Positions 53,131 through 64,000 of a DNA stretch of 64,000 nt are shown here, in pieces. The notes below the pieces were generated by a model. That model worked only from the letters and a program-made list of their open reading frames with translations, ran no database searches and was not told the origin of the DNA. The stretch is from Babylonia areolata (Eukaryota > Mollusca > Gastropoda > Neogastropoda > Buccinidae), in NCBI RefSeq assembly GCF_041734735.1, contig NC_134876.1, positions 95,347,086-95,411,085 on the forward strand, in the 5' to 3' direction. Within the stretch, counting starts at the first letter, position 1. Each line of letters begins with the position of its first letter. The translations under genes were made by a program, and so were the position numbers.

Positions 53131-56100
53131 AACCCCCACTCACGGTTCCTCTGGATGTACAGGTGACCAGTACGCCCCCCTCCCGTCTCCCACCACCACC
53201 ACCCCCACTCACGGTTCCTCTGGATGTACAGGTGACCACTACGCCCCCCTCCCCTCCCCCACCACCACCACCCCCACTCACTTTTACTCTGGATGTACAG
53301 GTGACCACTACGCCCCCCTCCCCTCCCCCACCACCACCACCCCCACTCACTGTTCCTCTGGATGTACAGGTGACCACTACGCCCCCCTCCCCTCCCCCAC
53401 CACCACCACCCCCACTCACGGTTCCTCTGGATGTACAGGTGACCACTACGCCCCCCTCCCCTCTCCCACCACCACCAACCCCACTCACGGTTCCTCTGGA
53501 TGTACAGGTGACCACTACGCCCCCCTCCCCTCTCCCCCCCCACCCCCACCCCCACTCACGGTTCCTCTGGATGTACAGGTGACCAGTACGCCCCCCTCCC
53601 GTCTCCCACCACCACCACCCCCACTCACGGTTCCTCTGGATGTACAGGTGACCACTACGCCCCCCTCCCCTCCCCCACCACCACCACCCCCACTCACTTT
53701 TACTCTGGATGTACAGGTGACCACTACGCCCCCCTCGCCTCCCCCACCACCACCACCCCCACTCACTGTTCCTCTGGATGTACAGGTGACCACTACGCCC
53801 CCCTCCCCTCCCCCACCACCACCACCCCCACTCACGGTTCCTCTGGATGTACAGGTGACCACTACGCCCCCCTCCCCTCTCCCACCACCACCAACCCCAC
53901 TCACGGTTCCTCTGGATGTACAGGTGACCACTACGCCCCACTCCCCTCTCCCCCCCCCCACCCCCACCCCCACTCACGGTTCCTCTGGATGTACAGGTGA
54001 CCACTACGCCCCCCTCCCCTACCCTCCCCCCCACCACCACCCCCACTCACGGTTCCTCTGGATGTACATGTGACCACTACGCCCCCCTCCCCTCCCCTCC
54101 CCCCCCCCCCACCACTCCCACTCACGGTTCCTCTGGATGTACAGGTGACCACTACGCCCCCCTCCCCTCCCCCACCCCCACCACCCCCACTCACGGTTCC
54201 TCTGGATGTACAGGTGACCACTACGCCCCCCTCCCCTCTCCCCCACCACCACCCCCACTCACGGTTCCTCTGGATGTACAGGTGACCACTACGCCCCCCT
54301 CCCCTCTCCCACCACCCCCACTCCCACTCACGGTTCCTCTGGATGTACAGGTGACCACTACGCCCCCCTCCCGTCTCCCACCACCACCACCCCCACTCAC
54401 GGTTCCTCTGGATGTACAGGTGACCACTACGCCCCCCTCCCCTCTCCCCCACCACCACCACCCCCACTCACGGTTCCTCTGGATGTACAGGTGACCACTA
54501 CGACCTCCTCTCCTCCCCCCCACCACCACCACCCCCACTCACGGTTCCTCTGGATGTACAGGTGACCATTATGCCCCCCTCCCCTCCACTCCCCCCCCAC
54601 CACCACCCCCACTCACGGTTCCTCTGGATGTACAGGTGACCACTACGCCCCCCTCCCCTCCCCTCCCCCCCCACCACCACCCCCACTCACGGTTCCTCTG
54701 GATGTACAGGTGACCACTACGCCCCCCTCCCCTCCCCCACCACCACCAACCCCACTCACGGTTCCTCTGGATGTACAGGTGACCACTACGCCCCCCTCCC
54801 CTCCCCCACCACCACCACCCCCACTCACGGTTCCTCTGGATGTACAGGTGACCACTACGCCCCCCTCCCCTCCCCCCCACCACCACCCCCACTCACGGTT
54901 CCTCTGGATGTACAGGTGACCACTACGCCCCCCTCCCCTCTCCCACCACCACCACCCCCACTCACGGTTCCTGTGGATGTACAGGTGACCACTACGCCCC
55001 CCTCCCCTCTCCCACCACCACCCCCACTCACGGCGGTTTGCTCTGGATGCACAGGTGACCACTACGCCCCCCTCCCCTCCCCCACCACCACCACCCCCAC
55101 TCACGGTTCCTCTGGATGTACAGGTGACCACTACGCCCCCCTCCCCTCCCCCACCACCACCAACCCCACTCACGGTTCCTCTGGATGTACAGGTGACCAC
55201 TACGCCCCCCTCCCCTCCCCTCCCCTCCCCCACCACCACCACCCCCACTCACGGTTCCTCTGGATGTACAGGTGACCACTACGCCCCCCTCCCCTCCCTC
55301 ACCACCACCACCCCCACTCACGGTTCCTCTGGATGTACAGGTGACCACTACGCCCCCCTCCCCTCCCCCCCACCACCACCCCCACTCACGGTTCCTCTGG
55401 ATGTACAGGTGACCACTACGCCCCCCTCCCCTCCCCCCCACCACCACCCCCACTCACGGTTCCTCTGGATGTACAGGTGACCACTACGCCCCCCCTCCCC
55501 TCCACTCTCCCACCACCACCACCCCCACTCACGGTTCCTCTGGATGTACAGGTGACCACTACGCCCCCCTCCCCTCCCCTCCCCCCCACCACCCCCCCCA
55601 CTCACGGTTCCTCTGGATGTACAGGTGACCACTACGCCCCCCTCCCCTCCCCCACCACCACCAACCCCACTCACGGTTCCTCTGGATGTACAGGTGACCA
55701 CTACGCCCCCCCTCCCCTCCACTCTCCCACCACCACCACCCCCACTCACGGTTCCTCTGGATGTACAGGTGACCACTACGCCCCCCTCCCCTCCCCTCCC
55801 CCCCACCACCACCCCCACTCACGGTTCCTCTGGATGTACAGGTGACCACTACGCCCCCCTCCCCTCCCCCCCCACCACCACCCCCACTCACGGTTCCTCT
55901 GGATGTACAGGTGACCACTACGCCCCCCTCCCCTCCCCTCTCCCACCACCCCCACCCCCACTCACGGTTCCTCTGGATGTACAGGTGACCACTACGCCCC
56001 CCCTCCCCTCTCCCACCCACCACCACCCCCACTCACGGTTCCTCTGGATGTACAGGTGACCACTACGCCCCCCTCCCCTCCCCTCCCCCCCACCACCACC

Positions 56101-56215
56101 ACCCCCACTCACGGTTCCTCTGGATGTACAGGTGACCACTACGCCCCCCTCCCCTCCCCCACCACCACCCCCACTCACGGTTCCTCTGGATGTACAGGTG
56201 ACCACTACGCCCCCC
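53131..56215 (-). repeat. Array R: ~69-bp minisatellite of an exon-intron boundary
   Basis: About 45 copies. On minus each reads GGGCGTAGTGGTCACCTGTA, CATCCAGAGGAACC, then GTGAGTGGGGGTGGTGG and a G-rich spacer. The first ~34 bases equal the end of exon A (GRSGHLYIQRN codons) and the next six equal its donor. The copy nearest exon A is continuous with it. A six-unit higher-order block of 416 bp occurs twice (53,161 and 53,577). Unit length varies from about 63 to 80 because of the (CCA)n spacer. Nearly every unit keeps the donor. Confidence 0.9.
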
Positions 56216-56458
56216 CAGCACGTCCTGCCCGGTGCGGCGCGGTGTGGGTGGTGAGGAGGACAACAGGATGAACTCCCCGCGGAAGATGCCCCTCCCAGGG
56301 GGCCGGGGCGGACCGCGGGACAGCAGCGACTCGTGCCAGCTGGGCCAAGCCGTCTGCTCCCCCACCCCCTCCTCCACACCAACTTGTCCAGGGTGCCAGT
56401 CCTTTGGCGGCTCCTCAAAGCGGCTGGACTGGCGTTGACCCATGTTTTGGTGGCTTTT
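56179..56458 (-). CDS. Host gene, exon A (280 bp), most upstream exon found
   Basis: The acceptor GTCTCTGTGTCCACAG ends at 56,459 and the donor AGGAACC|GTGAGT begins at 56,178. The frame reads KSHQNMGQRQSSRFEEPPKD, WHPGQVGVEEGVGEQTAWPS, WHESLLSRGPPRPPGRGIFR, GEFILLSSSPPTPRRTGQDV and LGGRSGHLYIQRN, and ends one base into a codon, matching exon B. The acceptor implies upstream exons; the internal Met is an alternative start if it is a first exon. Its last ~34 bases (GRSGHLYIQRN) are repeated throughout the adjacent intron array. Product not recognised. Confidence 0.75.
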
Positions 56459-56479
56459 CTGTGGACACAGAGACGTCCT

Positions 56480-56930
56480 CAGGCGGTCAGTAGGTCAGTG
56501 GATAGACACAGCAGGTCAGTTGGTGGGTCAGTGGACAGACACATGTGGTCAGTTGGTGGGTCAGTGGATAGACACAGGCGATCAGTTGGTGGGTCAGTGG
56601 TTAGACACATGTGGTCAGTTGGTGGGTCAGTGGATAGACAGTCCACATGTGGTCAGTTGGTGGGTCAGTGGATAGACACAGGCGGTCAGTTGGTGGGTCA
56701 GTGGATAGACACATGTGGTCAGTTGGTGGGTCAGTGGATAGACAGTCCACATGTGGTCAGTTGGTGGGTCAGTGGATAGACACATGTGGTCAGTTGGTGG
56801 GTCAGTGGATAGACAGTCCACATGTGGTCAGTTGGTGGGTTAGCGGATAGACACATGTGGTCAGTTGGTGGGTCAGTGGATAGACACATGTGGTCAGTTG
56901 GTGGGTTAGCGGATAGACAGAAAGGGGAGG
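56480..56930. repeat. Minisatellite S (~33-36 bp unit)
   Basis: Thirteen copies of GGTCAGTTGGTGGGTCAGTG then GATAGACACATGT, some with an AGTCCAC insertion. It lies just upstream of exon A, in the preceding intron. Confidence 0.95.
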
Positions 56931-57159
56931 AAGGAAATATATTGGTCGGAAAGAGGGACGGAATCCAGGCACGATGATTAAACAAAGAGATCAATAAACA
57001 GGGACACAAAAAACTAACGTGAATGCAGAATAAAATATAGAACAAATGATCAGATAGATAGAAAGATTCGAAAAATAGAAAGACAGACAGGCAGAAAGAA
57101 GAAAAAACAACCACCACAAAAGGCAATTTATTTAAAGGACAAATGTCTGTGCACACGAG
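56931..57159. other. A-rich unique spacer
   Basis: Nothing is recognised except a small GATAGA/GACAG tract at 57,050-57,095. Confidence 0.6.
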
Positions 57160-58634
57160 ATACACCCACTCTCAAAAAACACAAACACGGACACACTCAC
57201 TGTAACTGAACACAAACGCAGACACACTCACTGTAACTAAACACAAACACGGACACACTCACTGTAACTGAACACAAACGCAGACACACTCACTGTAACT
57301 AAACACAAACACGGACACACTCACTGTAACTGAACACAAACACGGACACAATCACTGTATCTAAACACAAACACAGACACAATCACTGTAACTAAACACA
57401 AACACAGGCACAATCATTGTGACTAAACACAAACACAGACACACTCACTCTCACTGACCACAAACACAGAACCACTCACTGTCACCGTACACAAACACAG
57501 ACACACTCACTCTCACTAAAAACAAACACGCACGCACTCACTCTCATTAAACACACACATGGACACTCACTCTCTCTAAATATATACCCGGACACACTCA
57601 CTCTCACTAAACACAAACACGCACACACTCAGCCTCACTTAACACACACATGGACACACTTACTCTCTCTAAATATATACCCGGACACACTCACTCGTAC
57701 TAAACACAAACACGTACACACTCACTCTCATTTAACACATACACGGACACACTCACTCTCATTTAACACAAACACGGACACACTCACTCTCATTTAACAC
57801 AAACACGGACACACTCACTCTCATTTAACACAAACACGGACACACTCACTCTCATTTAACACAAACACGGACACACTCACTCTCATTAACACAAACACGG
57901 ACACACTCACTCTCATTAACACATACACGGACACACTCTCACAAAACACAAACACGGACACACTCACTCTCACTAAATATGGACACATTCACTCTCACTT
58001 AAAACACACATGGACACACTCACTCTCACTGAACACTGATACACTCACTGTCACTGAAAACACACACGGACACACTCCCTCTCACTAAACACAAACAAAC
58101 ACGGACACACATACTCTTACTAACGCAGACAAACACGTAGACACTCATTCGCACTAAACACACAAACACACGGCAAACTCATTTTCACTAAACACACACA
58201 TACACACGGACACACTCACTATCACTAAACAAAAAACACGGACACACTCACTCTCACTGTAAACACACACGAACACACCCCCTCTCACTAAACACAAATA
58301 CGGACACACTAACTCTCACAAAACACAGACAAACACGTACACACTCACTCTCATTAAACATACACACACGGACACACTACTCTCATTTAACACAAACACG
58401 GACACACTAAACACACACACGGACACTTTCAATCTCACTAAAAACACACACAGACACAATCACTCTCACTGAACAAACACACACAGACATACTCACTCTC
58501 ATCAAATACAGACAAACACGAACACACTCATTCTCAATAAACATCCAATCACTCACTGAACACACAGAGACATACTCACTCTCATTAAATACAGACAAAC
58601 ACGAACACACTCATTCTCAATAAACACAAACTTC
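57160..58634. repeat. Minisatellite T (~28-33 bp unit)
   Basis: About 48 copies of CACTCACTCTCACTAAACAC plus AAACACGGACA. Its left third has the TGTAACTAAACACAAACA form and its centre the TCATTTAACACAAACACG form, showing at least three subfamilies. Confidence 0.94.
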
Positions 58635-61580
58635 ATCACTATGGATGAGTCACACCGACTAATCTGGTTCCCTGTCATGATGGATGAGCCACACTGACTA
58701 ATCTGGTTCCCTGTCATGATGCATGAGTCACACTGACTAATCTGGTTCCCCTGTCATGACGGATGAGTCACACTGACTAATCTGGTTCCCTGTCATGATG
58801 CATGAGTCGCACTGACTAATCTGGTTCACCTGTCATGAGGATGAGTCACACTGACTAATCTGGTTCCCTGTCATGATGCATGAGTCGCACTGACTAATCT
58901 GGTTCACATGTCATGATGGATGAGTCACACTGACTAATCTGGTTCCCTGTCATGATGGATGAGTCACACTGACTAATCTGGTTCCCTGTCATGATGCATG
59001 AGTCGCACTGACTAATCTGGTTCACATGTCATGATGGATGAGTCGCACTGACTAATCTGGTTCCCTGTCATGATGCATGAGTCACACTGACTAATCTGGT
59101 TCGTCTGTAACTATGGATGAGTCACACTGACTAATCTGGTTCCTCTGTCATGATGAATGAGTCACACTGACTAAACTGGTTCCTCTGTCACTATGGATGA
59201 GTCACAATGACTAATCTGTTTCCTGTCAATATGGATGAGTCACATTGACTAATCTGGTTCCTCTGTCACTATGAATGAGTCACACTGACTAATCTGGTTT
59301 ATATGTCATGATGGATGAGTCACACTAACTAATCTGGTTCCTCTGTCAAGATGGATGAGTCACGTTGACTAATCTGGTTCCCCTGTCACTATAGATGAGT
59401 CACACTGACTAATTTGGTTCCCCTGGCACTATGGATGAGTCACACAGACTAATCTGGTTCCCCTGTCATGATGGATGAGTCACACAGACTAATCTGGTTC
59501 CCCTGTCATGATGGATAAGTCACACTAACTGAACTGGTTCCTCTGTCACTATGGATGAGTCACACTGACTAATCTGGTTTCCATGTCACTGTGGATGAGT
59601 CACACTGACTAATCTGGTTCCTGTTATGACGGATGAGTCACACTGACTAATTTGGTTTCCCTGTCACTATGGATGAGTCACACTGACTAATCTGGTTCCT
59701 CTGTCACTATAGATGAGTAACACTGACTAATCTGGTTCCCCTGTCATGATGGGTGAGTCACAGAGACTAATCTGGTTCGTCTGTAACTACGGATGAGTCA
59801 CACTGACTAATCTGGTTCATCTGTCATGATGGATGAGTCACACTGACTAATCTGGTTCTTCTGTCACTATGGATGAGTCACATATCATGGTGGATGAGTC
59901 ACACTGACTAATCTGATTCCTGTCGGGATGGATGAGTCACACTGACTAATCTTGTTCCTCGGTCATGATGGATGAGTCACACTGACTAATCTGACTCCTC
60001 TGTCACTATGGATGAGTCACACTGACTAATCTGATTCCTCTGAGATGGTGAATGAGTCACACTGACTAATCTGGTTTCCATGTCACTGTGGATGAGTCAC
60101 ACTGACTAATCTGGTTCCCCTGTCACTGTGGATGAGCCACACTGACTAATCTGGTTCCCCTGTCATGATGGGTTAGTCACAATGACTAATCTGGTTCCCC
60201 TGTCATGATGGGTGAGTCACAGAGACTAATCTGGTTCGTCTGTAACTACGGATGAGTCACACTGACTAATCTGGTTCATCTGTCATGATGGATGAGTCAC
60301 ACTGACTAATCTGGTTCATCTGTCATGATGGATGAGTCACACTGACTAATCTGGTTCTTCTGTCACTATGGATGAGTCACATATCATGGTGGATGAGTCA
60401 CACTGACTAATCTGATTCCTGTCGGGATGGATGAGTCACACTGACTAATCAGGTTCCCCTGTCACTATGGATGAGCCACACTGACTAATCTTGTTCCTCG
60501 GTCATGATGGATTAGTCACATTAATTAATCTGGTTCCTCTGTCATGATGGATGAGTCACACTGACTAATCTGACTCCTCTGTCACTATGGAAGAGTCACA
60601 CTGACTAATCTGATTCCTCTGAGATGGTGAATGAGACACACTGACTAATCTGGTTCCCCTGTCACTGTAGTTGAGTCGCACTGACTAATCTGGTTCCTGT
60701 CACTATGGATGAGTCACACAGACTAAACTGGTTCCTCTGTCACTATGGATGAGTCACAATGACTAATCTGTTTCCTGTCAATATGGATGAGTCATACTGA
60801 CTAATCTGGTTCCCCTGTCACTATGAATGAGTCACACTGACTAATAAGGTTCCTCTGTCATGATGGATGAGTCAGACTGATTAATCTGGTTCCTGTCATG
60901 ATGGATGAGCCACACTGACTAATCTGGTTCCTGTCATGATGGATGAGCCACACTGACTAATCTGGTTCCTGTCATGATGGATGAGTCACACTGACTAATC
61001 TGGTTCCTCTGTCATGATGGATGAGTCACACTGACTAATCTGGTTCCCCTGTCATGATGGATGAGCCACACTGACTAATCTGGTTCCTCTGTCATGATGG
61101 ATGAGTCACACTAACTAATCTGGTTCCTCGGTCATGATGGATGAGTCACATTGACTAATCTGGTTCCCTGTCACTATGGATGAGTCACAATGACTAATCT
61201 GTTTCCTGTCAATATGGATGAGTCATACTGACTAATCTGGTTCCCCTGTCACTATGAATGAGTCACACTGACTAATAAGGTTCCTCTGTCATGATAGATG
61301 AGTCACACTGACTAATCTGGTTCCTCTGTCATGATGGATGAGTCACACTGACTAATATGGTTCCCCTGTCATGATGCATGAGTCACACTAACTAATCTGG
61401 TTCATCTGTCATGATGGATGAGTCACACTGACTAATCTGGTTCCTCTGTCATGATGGATGAGTCACACTGACTAATCTGGTTCACCTGTCATGATGGATG
61501 AGTCACACTGACTAATCTGGTTCCTCTGTCATGATGGATGAGTCACACTGACTAATCTGGTTCCTCTGTCATGATGGATC
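58635..61580. repeat. Minisatellite U (~37-40 bp unit with TGAGTCA)
   Basis: About 75 copies of GATGAGTCACACTGACTAAT then CTGGTTCCTCTGTCATGATG. Most units have TGAGTCA, the AP-1 core, followed 5 bp later by TGACTAA. Longer blocks are duplicated: 59,750-60,060 and 60,185-60,640 share the unusual TCACATATCATGGTGGATGA. Confidence 0.95.
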
Positions 61581-61741
61581 ACAGACACCTGTGGAGAGGG
61601 TCGACAGGCGGGATGGGGGTGGGTGGGGGATGGTAGCATGGAAGGAAGCCAGTAAACAAGAAAACATAATCAAAATTTAATGATGATAGCAGTGAGTGTA
61701 ATAGTTCTATCCCTTGTCTAGATGTTTGTGTCTGTAACGGA

Positions 61742-61780
<39 letters not shown>

Positions 61781-62290
61781 TGAAAGCAGTCAGTGTAATA
61801 GTTATTTCCCTTGGCTAGATGCTTGTATTAGAGACAGACAGATACACAAATAACACAATGAAAGCAGCGCAATAGTTCTTTCCCCTGGCTAGAAGTGTCT
61901 GTCAGTGACGGACAGAAAAGGAAATCATATTATGAAAGCAGTCAAGGGGACAGTGGGTTGGACCAGATTTCACTTTGCTGTTGGTTTCCATAACGGTCAA
62001 GCGTCCATAATGGACAATCTGGAGACAACAATTTTTACCCGTCGCTTCACAAAACATGAATTAAAAAAAGAAAGAAAAACAAAAGATAAATGTAAAATAT
62101 ACATAAGACACCACCGGAAATTCCAAGGGGGAAACTGAATGTCAATATGTAACCATTAAGCGTCATTGAAGAACGAGTGAAAATGATGCCAACCATTTTA
62201 CAGAAATGCGATAAAACAATTAAGATTGAAAAAATAATATACTGAACAGTTAACAATGATAATGAAAACAATGATAATGTTAAGAGAACA
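61581..62290. other. Unique stretch with ~90-bp triplicate and T-run
   Basis: Three related segments (61,680, 61,783 and 61,858) share AATAGTTCTTTCCC and CTGGCTAGATG-type text. A T-run of 33 lies at 61,747-61,779. No gene is seen. Confidence 0.6.
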
Positions 62291-62298
62291 ACACTCAC

Positions 62299-62412
62299 AT
62301 TGAAACAATTCAGTAGTAAGTTCCCGTCTTTTTGCACATCCAACAGAAACACACCACTAACACTTGTTGACAGCGGAGATCCCAGGGCAGCTGACCACGG
62401 GACCGCCTGGCT
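62299..62412 (-). CDS. Weak candidate exon upstream of the host gene
   Basis: A minus-strand open stretch reads AVPWSAALGSPLSTSVSGVF then LLDVQKDGNLLLNCFN and ends at a good donor (CAAT|GTGAGTG). The frame ends on a whole codon, which fits the phase-0 start of exon A. The acceptor side (ATCATTGTAG before CCAG) is poor in pyrimidines. The frame is open on both sides over about 600 bp, so this is suggestive only. Confidence 0.22.
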
Positions 62413-63007
62413 ACAATGATCATTCTCTCCCCTCGGGCACCTGCTCTTATCCTGCCCCTCCCCTCTCCTCCTCACCCCCACTCTCCTCTTCCCCAAGCCC
62501 CACCCATCCACACCTCCTTTATTTTTAACCTGAGAAATACCACAGGCCAAATGCTCCTTCCATTTCGGCAGGACACCAACGATGTGGGAAAGGGACAGAT
62601 ATTCTTTTGTTTCTGATGTTGTTTGTCCGATGTGAAGAGAGAGTATTGGAAGGCCGAGTGAAGGTCGGTTGGCCAAGCAACTCGATCATCATACCTGTTG
62701 ATGTAAAAAGACCACAGTTCTGTCCCAGATATTCTCCTGACCTTGAACGCAAGCGCTAGATTATGAAAAAAGCTATGTGCCGTTTGCTGAAATCTCCCAA
62801 GTCAACATTGGAAATCCAGAGGCCTAGTCATGTTGGCTGGAAACGTGACGGTCAACTGGTGTGAGGTTTGAAGTTTTCTTCAGTGCGTCTTCAGGCTACA
62901 GAACTCACTGTGTGTGCCCATGCCATGCACTGATTTGTTTTAAGTCACAACTGGTCAAACTGTGGTGCAAGTCTTTCTGTTTTGCTTTGCCTTTTTGTTG
63001 TTGTTGT
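62413..63007. other. Unique sequence, no confirmed gene
   Basis: A CCTC-rich block (62,450-62,520) and otherwise non-repetitive DNA. A minus-strand open frame continues to 62,676 without recognisable domains. Confidence 0.5.
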
Positions 63008-64000
63008 GTGCAGCGGGTTCTCCCCGCCCTGATGTGTCGCTGAGAGCTGAAAGTGAATAGATCTCCCCACCCTGATGTGTCGCTGAGAGCTGAAAGTGAA
63101 TAGATCTCCCCACCCTGATGTGTCGCTGAGAGCTGAAAGTGAATAGATCTCCCCACCCCGATGTGTCGCTGAGAGCTGTCGCTGAGAGCTGAAAGTGAAT
63201 AGATTTCCCCGCCCTGATGTGTCGCTGAGAGCTGAAAGTGAATAGATCTCCCCACCCTGATGTGTCGCTGAGAGCTGAAAGTGAATAGATCTCCCCACCC
63301 CGATGTGTCGCTGAGAGCTGAAAGTGAATAGATCTCCCCACCCCGATGTGTCGCTGAGAGCTGAAAGTGAATAGATCTCCCCACCCTGATGTGTCGCTGA
63401 GAGCTGAAAGTGAATAGATCTCCCCACCCCGATGTGTCGCTGAGAGCTGAAAGTGAATAGATCTCCCCACCTCGATGTGTCGCTGAGAGCTGAAAGTGAA
63501 TAGATCTCCCCACCTCGATGTGTCGCTGAGAGCTGAAAGTGAATAGATCTCCCCACCCCGATGTGTCGCTGAGAGCTGTCGCTGAGAGCTGAAAGTGAAT
63601 AGATCTCCCCGCCCTGATGTGTCGCTGAGAGCTGAAAGTGAATAGATCTCCCCACCCCGATGTGTCGCTGAGAGCTGAAAGTGAATAGATCTCCCCACCC
63701 TGTGTCGCTGAGAGCTGAAAGTGAATAGATCTCCCCGCCCTGATGTGTCGCTGAGAGCTGAAAGTGAATAGATCTCCCCACCCTGATGTGTCGCTGAGAG
63801 CTGAAAGTGAATAGATCTCCCCACCCTGATGTGTCGCTGAGAGCTGAAAGTGAATAGATCTCCCCGCCCTGATGTGTCGCTGAGAGCTGAAAGTGAATAG
63901 ATCTCCCCACCCTGATGTGTCGCTGAGAGCTGAAAGTGAATAGATCTCCCCACCCTGATGTGTCGCTGAGAGCTGAAAGTGAAAGATCTCTCCGCCCTGA
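63008..64000. repeat. Minisatellite V (43-bp unit), runs off the right edge
   Basis: About 23 copies of CGCTGAGAGCTGAAAGTGAA, TAGATCTCCCCACCCTGATG, TGT. At 63,169-63,185 and 63,569-63,585 a partial unit (GAGAGCTGTCGCTGAGAGCT) marks a higher-order repeat of about 400 bp. The 321- and 332-residue minus frames are repeat artefacts. Confidence 0.95.

Larger units (their letters stand above)
51617..56178 (-). other. Large intron between exons A and B, almost wholly repeats
   Basis: From its 5' end (56,178) it holds the donor-containing array R (to 53,131), then (CCA)n/(CAA)n DNA (53,130-52,560) and array Q (52,560-51,690). Little unique sequence remains except near the acceptor. On the transcribed strand the array is G-rich (GGGGGTGGTGGTGGTGGGGG), which could favour G-quadruplexes in DNA or pre-mRNA. 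Confidence 0.75.

Noticed and set aside
51599-54073. 824-residue plus-strand frame rich in Thr, Asn and Pro
   Set aside because: It is made of (CCA)n/(CAA)n triplets and array R read backwards. All frames stay open because of triplet repeats, and the real gene runs on the other strand.
52547-55248. Long Gly/Trp/Val-rich minus-strand frames in array R
   Set aside because: They result from reading through the G-rich intron spacer. They contain the exon end by repetition, and several frames are equally open. Coding use would need transcript evidence.
62905-63953. 202-332-residue minus-strand frames at the right edge
   Set aside because: The 43-bp unit cycles through all three frames every 129 bp, and absence of a stop in the unit makes everything open.

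Overview
The window looks like nuclear DNA of a mollusc, most likely a caenogastropod snail. This is an inference from two tRNA-derived SINE types at 37.1-37.7 kb that I associate with such genomes, together with CR1/L2-, RTE- and Tx1-like LINEs, many (CA)n tracts, and one spliced gene with GT-AG introns. No prokaryotic operon, rRNA gene, CRISPR array, LTR element or other virus-like element is supported.

Layout. 0-6.7 kb: three LINE fragments on the minus strand, one a clean nested insertion (CR1-like inside a Rex1/CR1-like LINE, 9-bp target duplication), then an internally deleted RTE LINE on plus. 6.8-14.7 kb: four minisatellites, three of them split by insertions. 14.7-19 kb: an RNase H-like scrap and a long decayed CR1/L2-type LINE. 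19.4-22.6 kb: a 3.2-kb minisatellite block. 22.6-25.3 kb: a possible membrane-protein exon, a TA-flanked inverted-repeat element and a pogo-like relic. 25.7-34.9 kb: minisatellites alternating with LINE 3' ends. 35-43.6 kb: L2, SINE-in-SINE, Tx1, a terminal-inverted-repeat element, RTE and another LINE tail. 43.8-48 kb: four back-to-back minisatellites. 56.5-64 kb: further arrays with a short unique stretch near 62 kb.

The one convincing host gene is on the minus strand at 48,044-56,458. Three exons join with matching splice sites and phase: exon A (56,458-56,179), exon B (51,616-51,511) and a long terminal exon C (50,879-48,044). Its protein is unrecognised, low in complexity and acidic, with an AT-hook-like motif and four different in-frame tandem repeats. 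Upstream exons must lie beyond 56.5 kb, perhaps beyond the window.

The most unusual structure is in the intron between exons A and B. About 45 tandem copies of a ~69-bp unit (53,131-56,215) each repeat the last ~34 bases of exon A plus its GTGAGT donor and a G-rich intron start. The exon-intron boundary itself has become a minisatellite, giving dozens of equivalent 5' splice sites in a row. More than a third of the window is tandem repeat, in over twenty unrelated unit families, and transposons have repeatedly landed inside these arrays.
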